Origin: an uncultured Prevotellaceae bacterium
Lineage (GTDB): Bacteria > Bacteroidota > Bacteroidia > Bacteroidales > Muribaculaceae
Assembly (NCBI GenBank): GCA_900318335.1
Contig: ONKF01000010.1
Span: 1-64,000 of the forward strand
DNA: 64,000 bases
Direction: 5' to 3'
This document shows, piece by piece, positions 45,096-54,382 of this stretch. Made by a program: the position numbers and the translations under genes. Under the pieces are notes generated by a model. The model saw nothing but the letters and a program-made list of their open reading frames with translations. It was not told the origin of the DNA and did no database searches. How positions within the stretch are numbered: the stretch's first letter is position 1; each line of letters opens with the position of its first letter.

Positions 45096-45893
45096 TTAGA
45101 GCGATGAGTAGAATTCCTTGATCTTCATGACATCATCATCGTCGATGAAGTCCAGCTTGGGCAATGAGCCCGCAGCCTCGAGAATGCTGTCGCTCACTCC
45201 AGCTTCACACTGGATCACAGCATCACTGTACTTGAGCGAGAGAGCCATCAGTTCATCAAAGGTCAACTCCTTGCCGGCAATGGGCTTGAGGGCATTCTTG
45301 GGGATGCCGTCCATGTGCATTTTCTCGCTGAGGCGGGAATCCAGCGGAGCCGGCAGTTGCTCGTTGAACAGGGCGGTCACAATCTTAGCGTCACGGAACG
45401 ACGGATCGTCACCATAGAGTGTGCGGATGTAAACAGGAGCCAAAGCCGAAATCCAACCGGTGCACTGGATGATGTCGGGCACCCAACGCATCTTGCGAAT
45501 CGACTCGATAACGGCACGCACAAAGAACATGCTGCGCTCATCATTGTCCTGAGTCGAGCAGTTCATTTCCAGTTCATCGATGCGGCTGCTTGCAAAGTAG
45601 TCCTCATTATAAATGAAATAGACCTGGAAATGGGCTTGCTGCAGGGTTGCCACCTTGATAATCAACGGGTGGTCGGTATCATCGATAATCACATTCATGC
45701 CCGACAACCTGATCATCTCATGAAGCTGGTTGCTGCGCTCGGCAATCATGCCATACTTGGGCATGAAAGTGCGCTCCTCGATTCCTTGTTCCTTGATACC
45801 TTGAGGCAGAATCCTGCCAATCTGGGACAGACGTCGCTCGGGCACGTAGGGAGCAATCTCCTGTGATATAAATAAGACTTTCTTTACATCCAT
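45096..45893 (-). CDS. Glycogen/starch synthase N-terminal-domain protein (GT5-like), no C-terminal domain
   Basis: A 265-residue protein equal to only the N-terminal Rossmann half of GT5 glycogen synthases (VLFISQEIAPYV ... IIQCTGWISALAPVYIRTLY ... KIVTALFNEQL). The nucleotide-sugar-binding K-x-G-G motif that follows in active enzymes is replaced by PERRLSQIGRIL, and the C-terminal GT1-like half is missing. It is therefore unlikely to make glycogen. Proteins of this short form occur in many Bacteroidales next to DUF4270 genes, so it is probably a conserved family and not a fresh pseudogene. The promoter-like element TAACTTTG lies at 45920-45927. Confidence 0.85.
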   Translation of the reverse strand: MDVKKVLFISQEIAPYVPERRLSQIGRILPQGIKEQGIEERTFMPKYGMIAERSNQLHEMIRLSGMNVIIDDTDHPLIIKVATLQQAHFQVYFIYNEDYFASSRIDELEMNCSTQDNDERSMFFVRAVIESIRKMRWVPDIIQCTGWISALAPVYIRTLYGDDPSFRDAKIVTALFNEQLPAPLDSRLSEKMHMDGIPKNALKPIAGKELTFDELMALSLKYSDAVIQCEAGVSDSILEAAGSLPKLDFIDDDDVMKIKEFYSSL

Positions 45894-45919
45894 GTTCTTT
45901 ATCTATATGTTTTATAATG

Positions 45920-45949
45920 CAAAGTTAGCAATTTTTTTTCATTTTCAAG
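45920..45949 (-). promoter_or_regulatory. Promoter of the GT5-like gene
   Basis: Minus strand CTTG (45949-45946), 18 bp, TAACTTTG (45927-45920). Confidence 0.55.
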
Positions 45950-46137
45950 ACATTTTTGTCACCGCTGTAGGTCATTTTTAAGTAAAAACACCCCCTTTTT
46001 AACATCTTCTAATCATTTTCGGCTGACCTAAAGGCCATGACATAAGGCCACAAAAACAGGAGGCACTTCCTTCAAACAGGAAATACCCCCCTCTTTCAAA
46101 ACACACACACGATTAATTCTTTATCTTCTACTTCTGG

Positions 46138-46605
46138 TCATTTGTCTTTGCAACAGTCGCCAGTTGCCTTGGCTCCACGCTTGTGGCATTGCTTGCCCTC
46201 GGGACGTCCGTCATTCCGCTTGCCATGTCCACGCTTGCCCCGTTGCTCCTTGATCTGGGCAAATTTCTTTGCCTGCTCGGGTGTCAGCAACGATTCAATC
46301 TTAGCGTCGGTGGCCTCGTGTTGAGCTTTCATCTTCTCACGATTGGCCTGCATGACTGCCTCATCGGGCTTATCTCCCTTCTCCTTACGTGCTGCCCTGT
46401 CTTTACTCATAGCCTCCATCTCCAAGGTGTACAGCTTTGTGATCTCGGCCTTCTGCTCGGCAGTCAGCCCCAAAGCCTTATCCAGGTGTTCAACACGTTT
46501 TTCTACCATGCGCTGCGGGTCCATGTTGTGACGGCGCGGCGACTGTGCGTTTGTCATCATTGTGCCCATCAGGGCCACAATCAGCATTAAAACAATCTTT
46601 TTCAT
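46138..46605 (-). CDS. Spy/CpxP-like periplasmic LTXXQ protein
   Basis: A 155-residue exported protein (signal peptide MKKIVLMLIVALMGTMMTNA) rich in helix-forming charged residues, with two LTxxQ motifs (LTAEQKAEI and LTPEQAKKF) as in Spy/CpxP chaperones. It ends in a basic, His/Lys/Arg-rich tail with four Cys/His residues (KQCHKRG...GDCCKDK) that could bind metal. The start 46605 is chosen for the signal peptide; 46653 would add a poor leader. A periplasmic stress or metal-responsive role is inferred from the family. Confidence 0.82.
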   Translation of the reverse strand: MKKIVLMLIVALMGTMMTNAQSPRRHNMDPQRMVEKRVEHLDKALGLTAEQKAEITKLYTLEMEAMSKDRAARKEKGDKPDEAVMQANREKMKAQHEATDAKIESLLTPEQAKKFAQIKEQRGKRGHGKRNDGRPEGKQCHKRGAKATGDCCKDK

Positions 46606-46895
46606 TTTTAAGTGGTGTTTTTGAAAATTAATAATAGTAACCCCAAGTGCCATAGCAACACTTGATTACGCTACAAAGAAAAAGATAAAAATCCAATAAA
46701 AAAAATACCTTTTTGCCACTTCGTGACCAATCGACCAATCTCGTTGACAAACACACCAAAAATCAAGACAAACCAACACACATCTCCAGGGACTATAAAC
46801 CCCCTCAATCAGCCCTGGACAGGCAACTATCCAAAATTTTCGTCAAGAAATCAAAAAAAATGTAATCGCAATATACAACCTATTAAAAAACAATG
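46606..46895. other. Gene-free gap between divergent genes
   Basis: About 290 bp of AT-rich sequence between the LTXXQ gene and the nagA promoter. I see no gene, repeat or hairpin in it. Confidence 0.5.
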
Positions 46896-46903
46896 TATAT
46901 TTG
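46896..46903 (+). promoter_or_regulatory. -7 element of nagA
   Basis: TATATTTG, 38 bp before the start codon; no -33 match. Confidence 0.5.
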
Positions 46904-46941
46904 CAAGTCAAGTGGGAAACAAGGTTTAAAAAAGATTGCGA

Positions 46942-48132
46942 ATGTTGACTCAGATTTACAACGGCCATATACTCACACCCGAGGGTTGGATCAATAGCGG
47001 CTCAATCGTTATTGAGGATAACCGCATCAAGGAGGTGAGCAAGAGCAGCCGCATGCTTGACGGCATGGACAAGGCCATCGACGCCCGTGGCATGCACGTG
47101 GTGCCTGGTGGCATTGACCTGCATTGTCACGGCGGCGGCGGATGCGACTTCCAGGAGTGCACCCGCGAGGCCTTTGAGACCGTTGCCCGAACCCATCTGC
47201 GCCACGGCACGACCGCCATCTATGCCACCCTGTCGTCATCACCCCTGGACATGATGGAAAGGGCCTGCCAGACCTGTGACGAACTCATGGCTGAGCCTAA
47301 TAGCACCATCATGGGCATGCACATGGAAGGCCCCTATTTCAACCCCAGCAAGGCAGGCGCCCAAATGCCCGAGGTCATTCGCATCCCCGATCCTCAAGAG
47401 TATATACACATTGTCGAGGACTTTGACTGCATGCGCCGCTGGGACACCGCTCCCGAGCTGCCCGGGGCTGTCGAGATGGGCAAGTACATCACCAGCAAGG
47501 GCATCGTCGCAGCCATCGGCCACACGGGAGCCGAGTACTCCCATGTCAAGGCTGCCTGGGATGCTGGCTACACACTGGCGACCCACTTCTATAATGGCAT
47601 GCCCGGGTTCCACAACGTGCGCGAATTCAAGCATGCTGGCACAGTCGAGAGCGTTTATCTGCTCAAGGACATGGCCGTCGAGGTCATTGCCGACGGCATC
47701 CACGTGCCATCTACCCTGCTTAACCTGGTTTACCACATCAAGGGAGTTGAACGCACCGCACTGTGTACCGATGCACTTGCCGTGACCGACAGCGACAGTG
47801 AGCACGCATTTGACCCGCGCGTCATCATCGAGGATGGCGTGTGCAAGCTCTCGGACCGCAGTGCGCTGGCTGGCAGCATCGCGACGATGGACCGCCTGAT
47901 CAAGACCATGGTGCGTGTGGTTGACGTGCCGCTGCAGGATGCCGTGAGAATGGCCAGCGAGACCCCGGCCAGAATCATGGGAATCTATGACCGCAAGGGA
48001 TCGCTACAGCGCGGCAAGGATGCCGATATCCTGCTGCTCGACAGCGACATCAACCTGCGCGGTGTGTATTCGATGGGCGAGTTTGTCAAGGATAGCGACC
48101 GCAACGCTCCCGCCGAGATAGTCGTGCATTGA
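46942..48132 (+). CDS. nagA: N-acetylglucosamine-6-phosphate deacetylase
   Basis: Removes acetate from GlcNAc-6-phosphate in amino-sugar recycling or breakdown. The 396-aa amidohydrolase has the metal-binding GGIDLHCHGGGGCDF near residue 55, the catalytic HMEGPYFNPSKAGAQ, IGHTGAEYS, HFYNGMPGFHN and the late CTDALAVTDS segment. ATG at 46942 is preferred; a TTG two codons earlier (46936) is possible. No nagB or nagE is adjacent; tRNA-His follows. Confidence 0.95.
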   Translation: MLTQIYNGHILTPEGWINSGSIVIEDNRIKEVSKSSRMLDGMDKAIDARGMHVVPGGIDLHCHGGGGCDFQECTREAFETVARTHLRHGTTAIYATLSSSPLDMMERACQTCDELMAEPNSTIMGMHMEGPYFNPSKAGAQMPEVIRIPDPQEYIHIVEDFDCMRRWDTAPELPGAVEMGKYITSKGIVAAIGHTGAEYSHVKAAWDAGYTLATHFYNGMPGFHNVREFKHAGTVESVYLLKDMAVEVIADGIHVPSTLLNLVYHIKGVERTALCTDALAVTDSDSEHAFDPRVIIEDGVCKLSDRSALAGSIATMDRLIKTMVRVVDVPLQDAVRMASETPARIMGIYDRKGSLQRGKDADILLLDSDINLRGVYSMGEFVKDSDRNAPAEIVVH

Positions 48133-48175
48133 ACCGTTGCGTAACAAAAAAATCAGTGAAATTTTTGATTGAATA

Positions 48176-48207
48176 CTTGCACAGTAACAAAATTGGCATT
48201 ATCTTTG
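48176..48207 (+). promoter_or_regulatory. Promoter of tRNA-His
   Basis: CTTG (48176-48179), 20 bp, TATCTTTG (48200-48207). Confidence 0.8.
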
Positions 48208-48237
48208 CACCCGCATTTGAGAGAAAATGCTTTATAT

Positions 48238-48315
<78 letters not shown>

Positions 48316-48324
48316 TTAACAGGA

Positions 48325-48357
48325 AAAGCCCGCATCACTTGATGCAGGCTTTCTTGT
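48325..48357 (+). terminator. Terminator after tRNA-His
   Basis: AAAGCCCGCATCA and TGATGCAGGCTTT form a stem followed by CTTGTTTT. Confidence 0.85.
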
Positions 48358-48377
48358 TTTATACCCCGTTATGGAAA

Positions 48378-48884
48378 TCAGTCGAGACCGAGCAGGCTCT
48401 TAACCATCGGAGTGATGTCGATGGTGGCGGGACCCGTGTAGGCCACGGGAGTGACAGCGGTGTCCAGCACCAGGTCAAACGAGCCCTGCTGGCCAGCCGT
48501 GCGTATCGCGGCCTGGAGCTTATCGGTGATGGGACGTGTCAAGGCTGCGCGGCGGGCAGCGATGTCATCGGCGGCCTTGCGCTCAAAATCGCGCATCTTC
48601 TTGTCGCTCTCCTGAAGTTCCTGCACACGGCGCTCCTTGATGGTCTCGGGCATCGAGGCATCGGCAGCCACCGTCTGGTAGTCGGCATATTTCTTGTCAA
48701 ACTCGCCCTTCAACAACTCGTACTCGGCATGATACCGGTCACTCAGGGCCTTGAGCTGGGCCTCGGCGGCAACCTTCTCGGGCATGAGGTCAAAGATCTG
48801 CTGCGAGTTCACAATACCTATTTTGGCTTGCGCCATGAGCATGAGTGGCATCATCGCCACTGCAATCATGAGAAATCTTTTCAT
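48378..48884 (-). CDS. OmpH/Skp-like periplasmic chaperone, copy 1
   Basis: A 168-residue exported protein (MKRFLMIAVAMMPLMLMAQA signal) of the OmpH/Skp family, which holds unfolded outer-membrane proteins on the way to BamA. It has the family opening KIGIVNSQQIFDLMPE, a long charged helical hairpin (residues ~35-120) and the closing GSFDLVLDTAV beta segment. Start 48884 is preferred over 48905 for the signal peptide. It is third downstream of bamA on the same strand, but has its own -7 element (TACCTTTG at 48926-48933). Confidence 0.88.
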   Translation of the reverse strand: MKRFLMIAVAMMPLMLMAQAKIGIVNSQQIFDLMPEKVAAEAQLKALSDRYHAEYELLKGEFDKKYADYQTVAADASMPETIKERRVQELQESDKKMRDFERKAADDIAARRAALTRPITDKLQAAIRTAGQQGSFDLVLDTAVTPVAYTGPATIDITPMVKSLLGLD

Positions 48885-48925
48885 CGTTATGTCTTGTTTA
48901 GTCACATTATATTATATTGTAGTGA

Positions 48926-48933
48926 CAAAGGTA
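48926..48933 (-). promoter_or_regulatory. -7 element of Skp-like copy 1
   Basis: Minus strand TACCTTTG; no clear -33 match. Confidence 0.5.
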
Positions 48934-49056
48934 ATCACTTTTTCTCAATACAGCGTAACCTTGAAGGCAGAAAAAACTTGAAGTCCCACGGCGGCAAGCA
49001 TGCCGGCATGGGACTTCGCATCTTAGCATTATCGTGTTGTGTGTTTATGAGCAAAT

Positions 49057-49569
49057 TTACTTGATGCCCAACTTAGCTTTCACCTTGGCACTCACGTCCT
49101 CGGCATTGGTACCGGTGTAGATGATCGAGCCGGCAGCCTGGTCAAAGATGAAGGTGTAACCGCCCTCGGCGCCAACGGCCTGAATGGCATTCTGGAGCTT
49201 CTGGGTGATGGGGGCGAGCAGAGTCTCCTGCTGACGCTGAAGGTCCTGAGAAGCGGTCTGCTGGAAGTTCTGAATCTTCATGTACTCGTCCTGCAGTTCC
49301 TGCTGATGACGGTCCTTGATAGCTTGGGGCGTGCTGGCATCCTTGTCGGCAGCCTCATAGTCGGCCATCTTCTTCTGGAATGCATCCTGCAAGTTCTTGA
49401 ATTCGGTCTCATACTTGTCACTCACCTGCTTGAGGGTGTTCTCGGCAGTGGCCTTCTCGGGCATCACGTTGAAAATCTCGCTGGTGTTGACGTAACCGAA
49501 TTTCTGAGCTTGTGCGGCAAAGCACATCATAGTAGCCGTAACGGCTAAGAGCATAAATCTTTTAAACAT
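49057..49569 (-). CDS. OmpH/Skp-like periplasmic chaperone, copy 2
   Basis: A 170-residue exported protein (MFKRFMLLAVTATMMCFAAQA signal) with the Skp pattern: KFGYVNTSEIFNVMPE, a helical charged body and the closing GGYTFIFDQAAGSIIYTG. Close in layout to copy 1 (both share an I/V-N-x-x-x-I-F-x-x-M-P-E opening), indicating local duplication. It lies 69 bp after copy 3. Confidence 0.9.
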   Translation of the reverse strand: MFKRFMLLAVTATMMCFAAQAQKFGYVNTSEIFNVMPEKATAENTLKQVSDKYETEFKNLQDAFQKKMADYEAADKDASTPQAIKDRHQQELQDEYMKIQNFQQTASQDLQRQQETLLAPITQKLQNAIQAVGAEGGYTFIFDQAAGSIIYTGTNAEDVSAKVKAKLGIK

Positions 49570-49638
49570 GTCTAAAAAAATAATTATGTATTGTTAGTAT
49601 ACTAAATTGTTTTCTCTCTTTATAGCGGGATGGGCGGT

Positions 49639-50151
49639 TTACTTGTAACCCATCTTCTCGAGCACCTCGTTGCTCACGTCGATGCGCGGTGAGGCAAAAA
49701 TGATGCTCTGGCTGCTGGCGCGGTCAAAGATAACCTGGAATCCACGCTCCTCACACACCTTCTTGCAGGCGTTGTACACATCGTCCTGGATGGGCTTGAT
49801 GAGCGACTGGCGCTTCTTGAACAACTCACCCTGGGGACCAAAGTACTTGTATTGCAGCTGCTGAGCCTCTTTCTCCTTCTCGGTGATCTCGGTCTCTTTC
49901 TTCTTCTTCTGGTCGTCGGTCAGGAAGACCATATCAGCCTGATAGTTCTTGTACATGGTGTCGGCTTCCTTCTTGAGCTCGTCCACCTCGCGCTGCCAGC
50001 GCTGCGATACCTGGTTCAACTGCTCATTGGCCATCTCATAGGCAGGGATGTTCTTGAGCACATACTCCATATCCACAAGGGCAAACTTCTGCGCGTTGGC
50101 GGCCATGAAACCGGCAACAAGCGCCACTGCGATTAAAACTATTCTTTTCAT
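49639..50151 (-). CDS. OmpH/Skp-like periplasmic chaperone, copy 3
   Basis: A 170-residue exported protein (MKRIVLIAVALVAGFMAANA signal) with the Skp pattern: KFALVDMEYVLKNIPAYEMANEQL, a long charged helix and the closing GFQVIFDRASSQSIIFA. It is the most divergent of the three and the nearest to bamA (103 bp downstream), a common arrangement for skp. Start 50160 is an alternative three codons upstream. Confidence 0.9.
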   Translation of the reverse strand: MKRIVLIAVALVAGFMAANAQKFALVDMEYVLKNIPAYEMANEQLNQVSQRWQREVDELKKEADTMYKNYQADMVFLTDDQKKKKETEITEKEKEAQQLQYKYFGPQGELFKKRQSLIKPIQDDVYNACKKVCEERGFQVIFDRASSQSIIFASPRIDVSNEVLEKMGYK

Positions 50152-50254
50152 ATCTTTCATTTATTATGTTTAAATTTCGACTTTTAGACTACCGATTGTT
50201 GAAATCGTTTATTAGTAGCGTTAAAAAATTAACTTAACAGTGTTAACCTCCTCA

Positions 50255-52921
50255 TTAGAACTCCTGTCCGAGCACGAAGTGGAAGTTGCTGCCGCCCTTC
50301 TCGCCGAATACCTTGTCGAAGCCGTAGCCCCAGTCGATACCCATCATACCGATCATGGGCAGGAAGATGCGGGCACCCACACCAGCTGAACGCTTGACGT
50401 TGAACGGGTTGAAGTCCCTCACGTGGGTCCAAGCGTTACCAGCCTCGACAAACACGAGCGGGTAGATGGTCGCGCTCTGGGACAGCATCAACGGGAAGTG
50501 CAGCTCCATCACATAGCGGTTGTAGGCATAACCCTCGCTACCATAGGGGGTAAACGCACCGTTCTCATAACCACGCAGGGCAATAGTCTCGGTAGCATAG
50601 GTATAAGATCCCGACATACCGTCACCACCCACATAGAAGGTCTCGAACGGCGACTTGAGCCACTTGTTCCAGCTACCCAGCAGACCGATGTCGGCACGGG
50701 TCATCAGCACGAGGGTCCAGCGGCCATCGGGGTCGGTGAGCGGCGTATAGGTACGGGCCGAGAATTTGAGTTTCCAATACTCGATCCAGCGGTAGAGTTC
50801 CTTCTTGGAAGCCTCGGTAGTGCTCTGGCTCAACGCCTTCCAGTTTTTCTTGCCGAACAGGCTTGCGGGCGGCGTGGCGTTAAACGACAGAGTGAACGAG
50901 CTACCACGGCGTGTGTAGAGCGGGTTGTCGATACTGTTGCGCGACAGCGTCAAGCCGAGCACAATCGAGTTGGAGACACCGTTCTTCATATAATAAAGGT
51001 ATTCCCAGTTCTTAAGGCTGTACCACTGGTAACTCAAGCTGGCCATGAAGGTGAAGTAGTCGTCGGGCCACTTCAGTCGCTTACCGAAGCCCAGAGTCAC
51101 ACCAGCCATCTGCAGGTACTTGTTGGGGTCATAAGCGTTCTCGTAGTAATTATAGCCATTGTAGCCGCCATAACCGTAGCCGCCATAGCCATAACCATAA
51201 CCATACATCGAATTGGTGTAGTTGTACATCGCGTTCTGGTACAACTGGCTATAATAAGACTGGTTGATACCCGTCTGACGGCTATAGAAAGCCGATACCG
51301 ACAACGAGTTGGGGCGCTTACCGCCAAACCACGGGTCAAGGAACGAGATGCTATAAGCCTGGTAGTACTTGGCATTGGTCTGGGCACTGATGGTAAAGGT
51401 CTGGCCATCGCCCTGGGGAATCAGGCCCTTATAGGACGAGGGATGGAGCAAGTTCTGAATCGAGAAGTTGGTGAACTTGAGCGATGCCTTGATGATGACA
51501 CCCGTCTGGCCCCAACCGGCGCTCAGCTCGACCTGGTCGTTGGCCTTGCTCTCAAGGTTGAGGATGATATCCACGGTTCCATTATCAGGATTAGGCTCGG
51601 GGCGGATGTCCATCTTCTCGGGGTCGAAGTGACCGGTCTGGGCAATCTCGCGGGCAGAGCGCATGAGGTCCTCCTTGGAGAACAGGTCGCCAGGACGCAC
51701 ACGCAACTCACGGCGCACCACCTTCTCATACAAGCGGTCGTTACCGTTGATAACCACCTTGTTAATACGGGCCTGCTTGCCCTCAAACATGCGCATCTCC
51801 AGATTGATGCTGTCGCCCTCGATCTTGCTCTCGATGGGGATGAGCTGATAGAACAGGTAACCGTTGTTGAGGTAGAGGTTGGCCACGGCGTCATCATCCT
51901 CCTGGGTGCGCTTGTTAAGCAGCTTCTGGTTATAGACGTCACCCTTCTTGATGCCGAGCACATCGTTCAGGATCACCGAGGGATACACGGTGTTACCCAC
52001 CCAGGTGATGTCCGAGATGTAATACTTCTTGCCCTCATCGATCTTGAGATAAACGTCAACCGACTTCTCGTCATAGGGGACAACGCTGTCGCTCAAGATG
52101 ACGGCGTCACGATAACCTTTCTCGTTGTACTTGTCGATAATGAGTTGCTTGTCGGCCTCATAATCGCTCTGGACAAACTTCTTCTGAGAGAAAATCTTCC
52201 ACAGGTTCGTCTTCTCGTTGGTCTTCTTCATCGTGCGCTTGATCTTACTGTCACTCAGCACCTGGTTGCCGTCGATATAGATCTTGTGAACCTTGATTTT
52301 CTCATGCTTGTCAACATTGATGTTGACGATCACCTCGTTCTGCTTACTCAGGTCGGGCACTTGCACAACCTCGCAAGTGGCCTGGCCGAAGCCCTTGTTG
52401 GCATAGTATTTCTCGACAATGACCTTGATGCGGTCGGCGATATTGGGGGTCATCTGGCTACCCGGCTGGAAGCTCAGGCGCTCGACGATGTCCTTCTTCT
52501 CGCCACCCTTCATGCCGTTGTAGTTCACCTGTGACACACGGGGTTGCTGGCGCAGGTTAAACACCAGCCAGGCTTGATCATGGTAGGTTTTCTCGACAAG
52601 GATCTGCACCTTGGAGAACAGGCCTTGACGCCAGAACCGCTTTGCGGCTGCCTTGATGTCTTCGCCAGGAATATCGATGCGTTGACCGATAGCCAAGCCC
52701 GAATAACCGATGATGATACTCTCATCATAGTTATCGACACCCTCGACACGGATACCGGCAATCTCATACTGGGTGGGTGTGCCCGTGAACACAATCTTGG
52801 GATTATAAATAGTATCATTGACAGTGCGGGTCTCCTGGGCATTGACTGCCACGGGTGTGAACATGGCAAGGCACAAGAGAGCCAGCAACAAGTGCTTCAT
52901 ATTCATTGATTTACTCTTCAT
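50255..52921 (-). CDS. bamA: Outer-membrane protein assembly factor BamA
   Basis: Inserts beta-barrel proteins into the outer membrane. The 888-residue protein has a signal peptide, about five POTRA domains (residues ~40-440) and a C-terminal 16-stranded barrel ending [20 protein letters not shown] ... [10 protein letters not shown], with Phe as last residue. A surface-loop region near nt 51110-51240 is extremely Gly/Tyr-rich ([20 protein letters not shown]), unusual for BamA. The start lies at 52921, overlapping the end of uppS by 11 bp; 52900 would also give a signal peptide. uppS is upstream and three skp-like genes are downstream. Confidence 0.95.
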   Translation of the reverse strand: MKSKSMNMKHLLLALLCLAMFTPVAVNAQETRTVNDTIYNPKIVFTGTPTQYEIAGIRVEGVDNYDESIIIGYSGLAIGQRIDIPGEDIKAAAKRFWRQGLFSKVQILVEKTYHDQAWLVFNLRQQPRVSQVNYNGMKGGEKKDIVERLSFQPGSQMTPNIADRIKVIVEKYYANKGFGQATCEVVQVPDLSKQNEVIVNINVDKHEKIKVHKIYIDGNQVLSDSKIKRTMKKTNEKTNLWKIFSQKKFVQSDYEADKQLIIDKYNEKGYRDAVILSDSVVPYDEKSVDVYLKIDEGKKYYISDITWVGNTVYPSVILNDVLGIKKGDVYNQKLLNKRTQEDDDAVANLYLNNGYLFYQLIPIESKIEGDSINLEMRMFEGKQARINKVVINGNDRLYEKVVRRELRVRPGDLFSKEDLMRSAREIAQTGHFDPEKMDIRPEPNPDNGTVDIILNLESKANDQVELSAGWGQTGVIIKASLKFTNFSIQNLLHPSSYKGLIPQGDGQTFTISAQTNAKYYQAYSISFLDPWFGGKRPNSLSVSAFYSRQTGINQSYYSQLYQNAMYNYTNSMYGYGYGYGGYGYGGYNGYNYYENAYDPNKYLQMAGVTLGFGKRLKWPDDYFTFMASLSYQWYSLKNWEYLYYMKNGVSNSIVLGLTLSRNSIDNPLYTRRGSSFTLSFNATPPASLFGKKNWKALSQSTTEASKKELYRWIEYWKLKFSARTYTPLTDPDGRWTLVLMTRADIGLLGSWNKWLKSPFETFYVGGDGMSGSYTYATETIALRGYENGAFTPYGSEGYAYNRYVMELHFPLMLSQSATIYPLVFVEAGNAWTHVRDFNPFNVKRSAGVGARIFLPMIGMMGIDWGYGFDKVFGEKGGSNFHFVLGQEF

Positions 52922-53678
52922 TATCATGATTAACCTGTTCGCTCGTTTTACCATAACGGCGCTCACGCGCCTGATAGTCGGCTACCGCGTCGACAAAGTC
53001 CTCCTTGGTAAAATCGGGCCAATATTTTGAAGTGAAGTAGAGTTCGCTGTAAGCTATCTGCCACAAGAGATAGTTGCTAACGCGCAGGTCACCGCCCGTG
53101 CGGATGAGCAGGTCGGGATCAGGCATGTCGCGTGTGGCCAAGTGAGCCGACATCACCGTGTCGTCGATGTCATCGACACTCAACTGGCCGGCAGCCACCT
53201 CGCGAGCCATCTGTCGGCAAGCCTCCACGATTTCCCAACGCGAGGAGTAACTCAGCGCCAAGCACAGCACCAGGCCGGTGCAGTGGGAAGTGTCCTGCAT
53301 GCACTTGCGCAGGCGGTCGGCGGCAAACTGGGGCATGCGACCCATATCACCGATGGTGGTCAGGCGCACGTTATTCTTAATCAGGTCGGGCGTCTGATGC
53401 TCGATGCTCACCACAATGAGATTCATGAGGGCATCCACCTCGTCCTGGGGTCGGTTCCAGTTCTCGGTCGAGAAGGTGTAGAGTGTCAGGTATTGCACTC
53501 CCACCTCGCTCGCGATCTCGGTCACCTGACGTACAGTGGACACTCCATTCTCGTGGCCGAAACTGCGCTCCTGGCCATGCTGCTTGGCCCAGCGTCCGTT
53601 ACCGTCCATGATAATCGCCACATGGCGCGGGATACGGGCCTGGTCGAGTTGTTGTATTTTGTCACTAAGTGATGCCAT
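52911..53678 (-). CDS. uppS: Isoprenyl transferase (undecaprenyl diphosphate synthase)
   Basis: Makes undecaprenyl diphosphate, the lipid carrier for cell-wall and surface glycans. The 255-aa cis-prenyltransferase has [15 protein letters not shown] with the catalytic Asp near residue 24, the GHENG segment, and the C-terminal [24 protein letters not shown]. Sits between a DUF6089-like gene (5 bp upstream) and bamA (overlap), a standard Bacteroidetes arrangement. Confidence 0.97.
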   Translation of the reverse strand: MASLSDKIQQLDQARIPRHVAIIMDGNGRWAKQHGQERSFGHENGVSTVRQVTEIASEVGVQYLTLYTFSTENWNRPQDEVDALMNLIVVSIEHQTPDLIKNNVRLTTIGDMGRMPQFAADRLRKCMQDTSHCTGLVLCLALSYSSRWEIVEACRQMAREVAAGQLSVDDIDDTVMSAHLATRDMPDPDLLIRTGGDLRVSNYLLWQIAYSELYFTSKYWPDFTKEDFVDAVADYQARERRYGKTSEQVNHDNEE

Positions 53679-53683
53679 ACTTC

Positions 53684-54355
53684 TTATTCTATATAGTTAC
53701 ACTTGATACAGCGCTTGCCGAACTCATAGGTTACCGAGAACATCGCAAACGAGTACCAATCGGTGTTCTTTGCAAATGAGTGCTTGATGCCATTCAAGTC
53801 GCTCAACCCGTCGATGCGGTCGCTGAACTCCTTGCGCATAGTGAATTCAAAGTTCAGATTGAGCCTGTCCTTGAACTTGTATTTCACACCTATGCCGATG
53901 GGTATGGTGAACGAGGCCTGGTTGCTACCATCACAGATGGCGAACACAAAGCCCACACCAGCCACCATATAGGGGGAAATCGGTTTGTACTTCTTGTAGG
54001 CGGGACCACGGCCAAAGTTCAGGAAATTGAACTCTGCCGTCAGACCCAGGTCAATGAGGGAAGACGAGAACGTGTAGTTGGCACCATCGGGATACCAGGT
54101 CTCATCCTTCTCGCTATCGCCGCGGATGTTGGCATAATTCAAGTTAGCCTTGAATGCCCAACGGCTGTTGTGGTTATAGCGGAACATACCACCCACCGTG
54201 AAGCTCGGATGCTTGAACAAACTGCCGTTGTTGGCCTCGCCCAAGTAGCCTGTCATTCCCAACAGGGGTCCACCCTCATACTTGTACTGCTGGGCTGCCA
54301 TGGGCAACGCAGTCACCAGGGTGAGCAACAACACTATGAACAGGGATTTCTTCAT
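53684..54355 (-). CDS. DUF6089-like outer-membrane beta-barrel protein
   Basis: A 223-residue exported protein (signal [21 protein letters not shown]) of small-barrel type, with alternating hydrophobic strands ([59 protein letters not shown]). The order of glycine-rich strands matches the DUF6089 group often found just before uppS-bamA in Bacteroidales. Function unknown. It ends [10 protein letters not shown] with a Cys pair. Confidence 0.82.
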   Translation of the reverse strand: MKKSLFIVLLLTLVTALPMAAQQYKYEGGPLLGMTGYLGEANNGSLFKHPSFTVGGMFRYNHNSRWAFKANLNYANIRGDSEKDETWYPDGANYTFSSSLIDLGLTAEFNFLNFGRGPAYKKYKPISPYMVAGVGFVFAICDGSNQASFTIPIGIGVKYKFKDRLNLNFEFTMRKEFSDRIDGLSDLNGIKHSFAKNTDWYSFAMFSVTYEFGKRCIKCNYIE

Positions 54356-54382
54356 CTTCTCGTCAATCGGTCGCGATGATGA

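Noticed and set aside
45096-45893. Pseudogene of glycogen synthase
   Set aside because: The frame is intact, has a promoter, and the same short form accompanies DUF4270 in other Bacteroidales as far as I recall; a diverged family is more likely.
50423-52534. 703-codon plus-strand frame opposite bamA
   Set aside because: Antisense shadow; bamA motifs on the minus strand are unmistakable.
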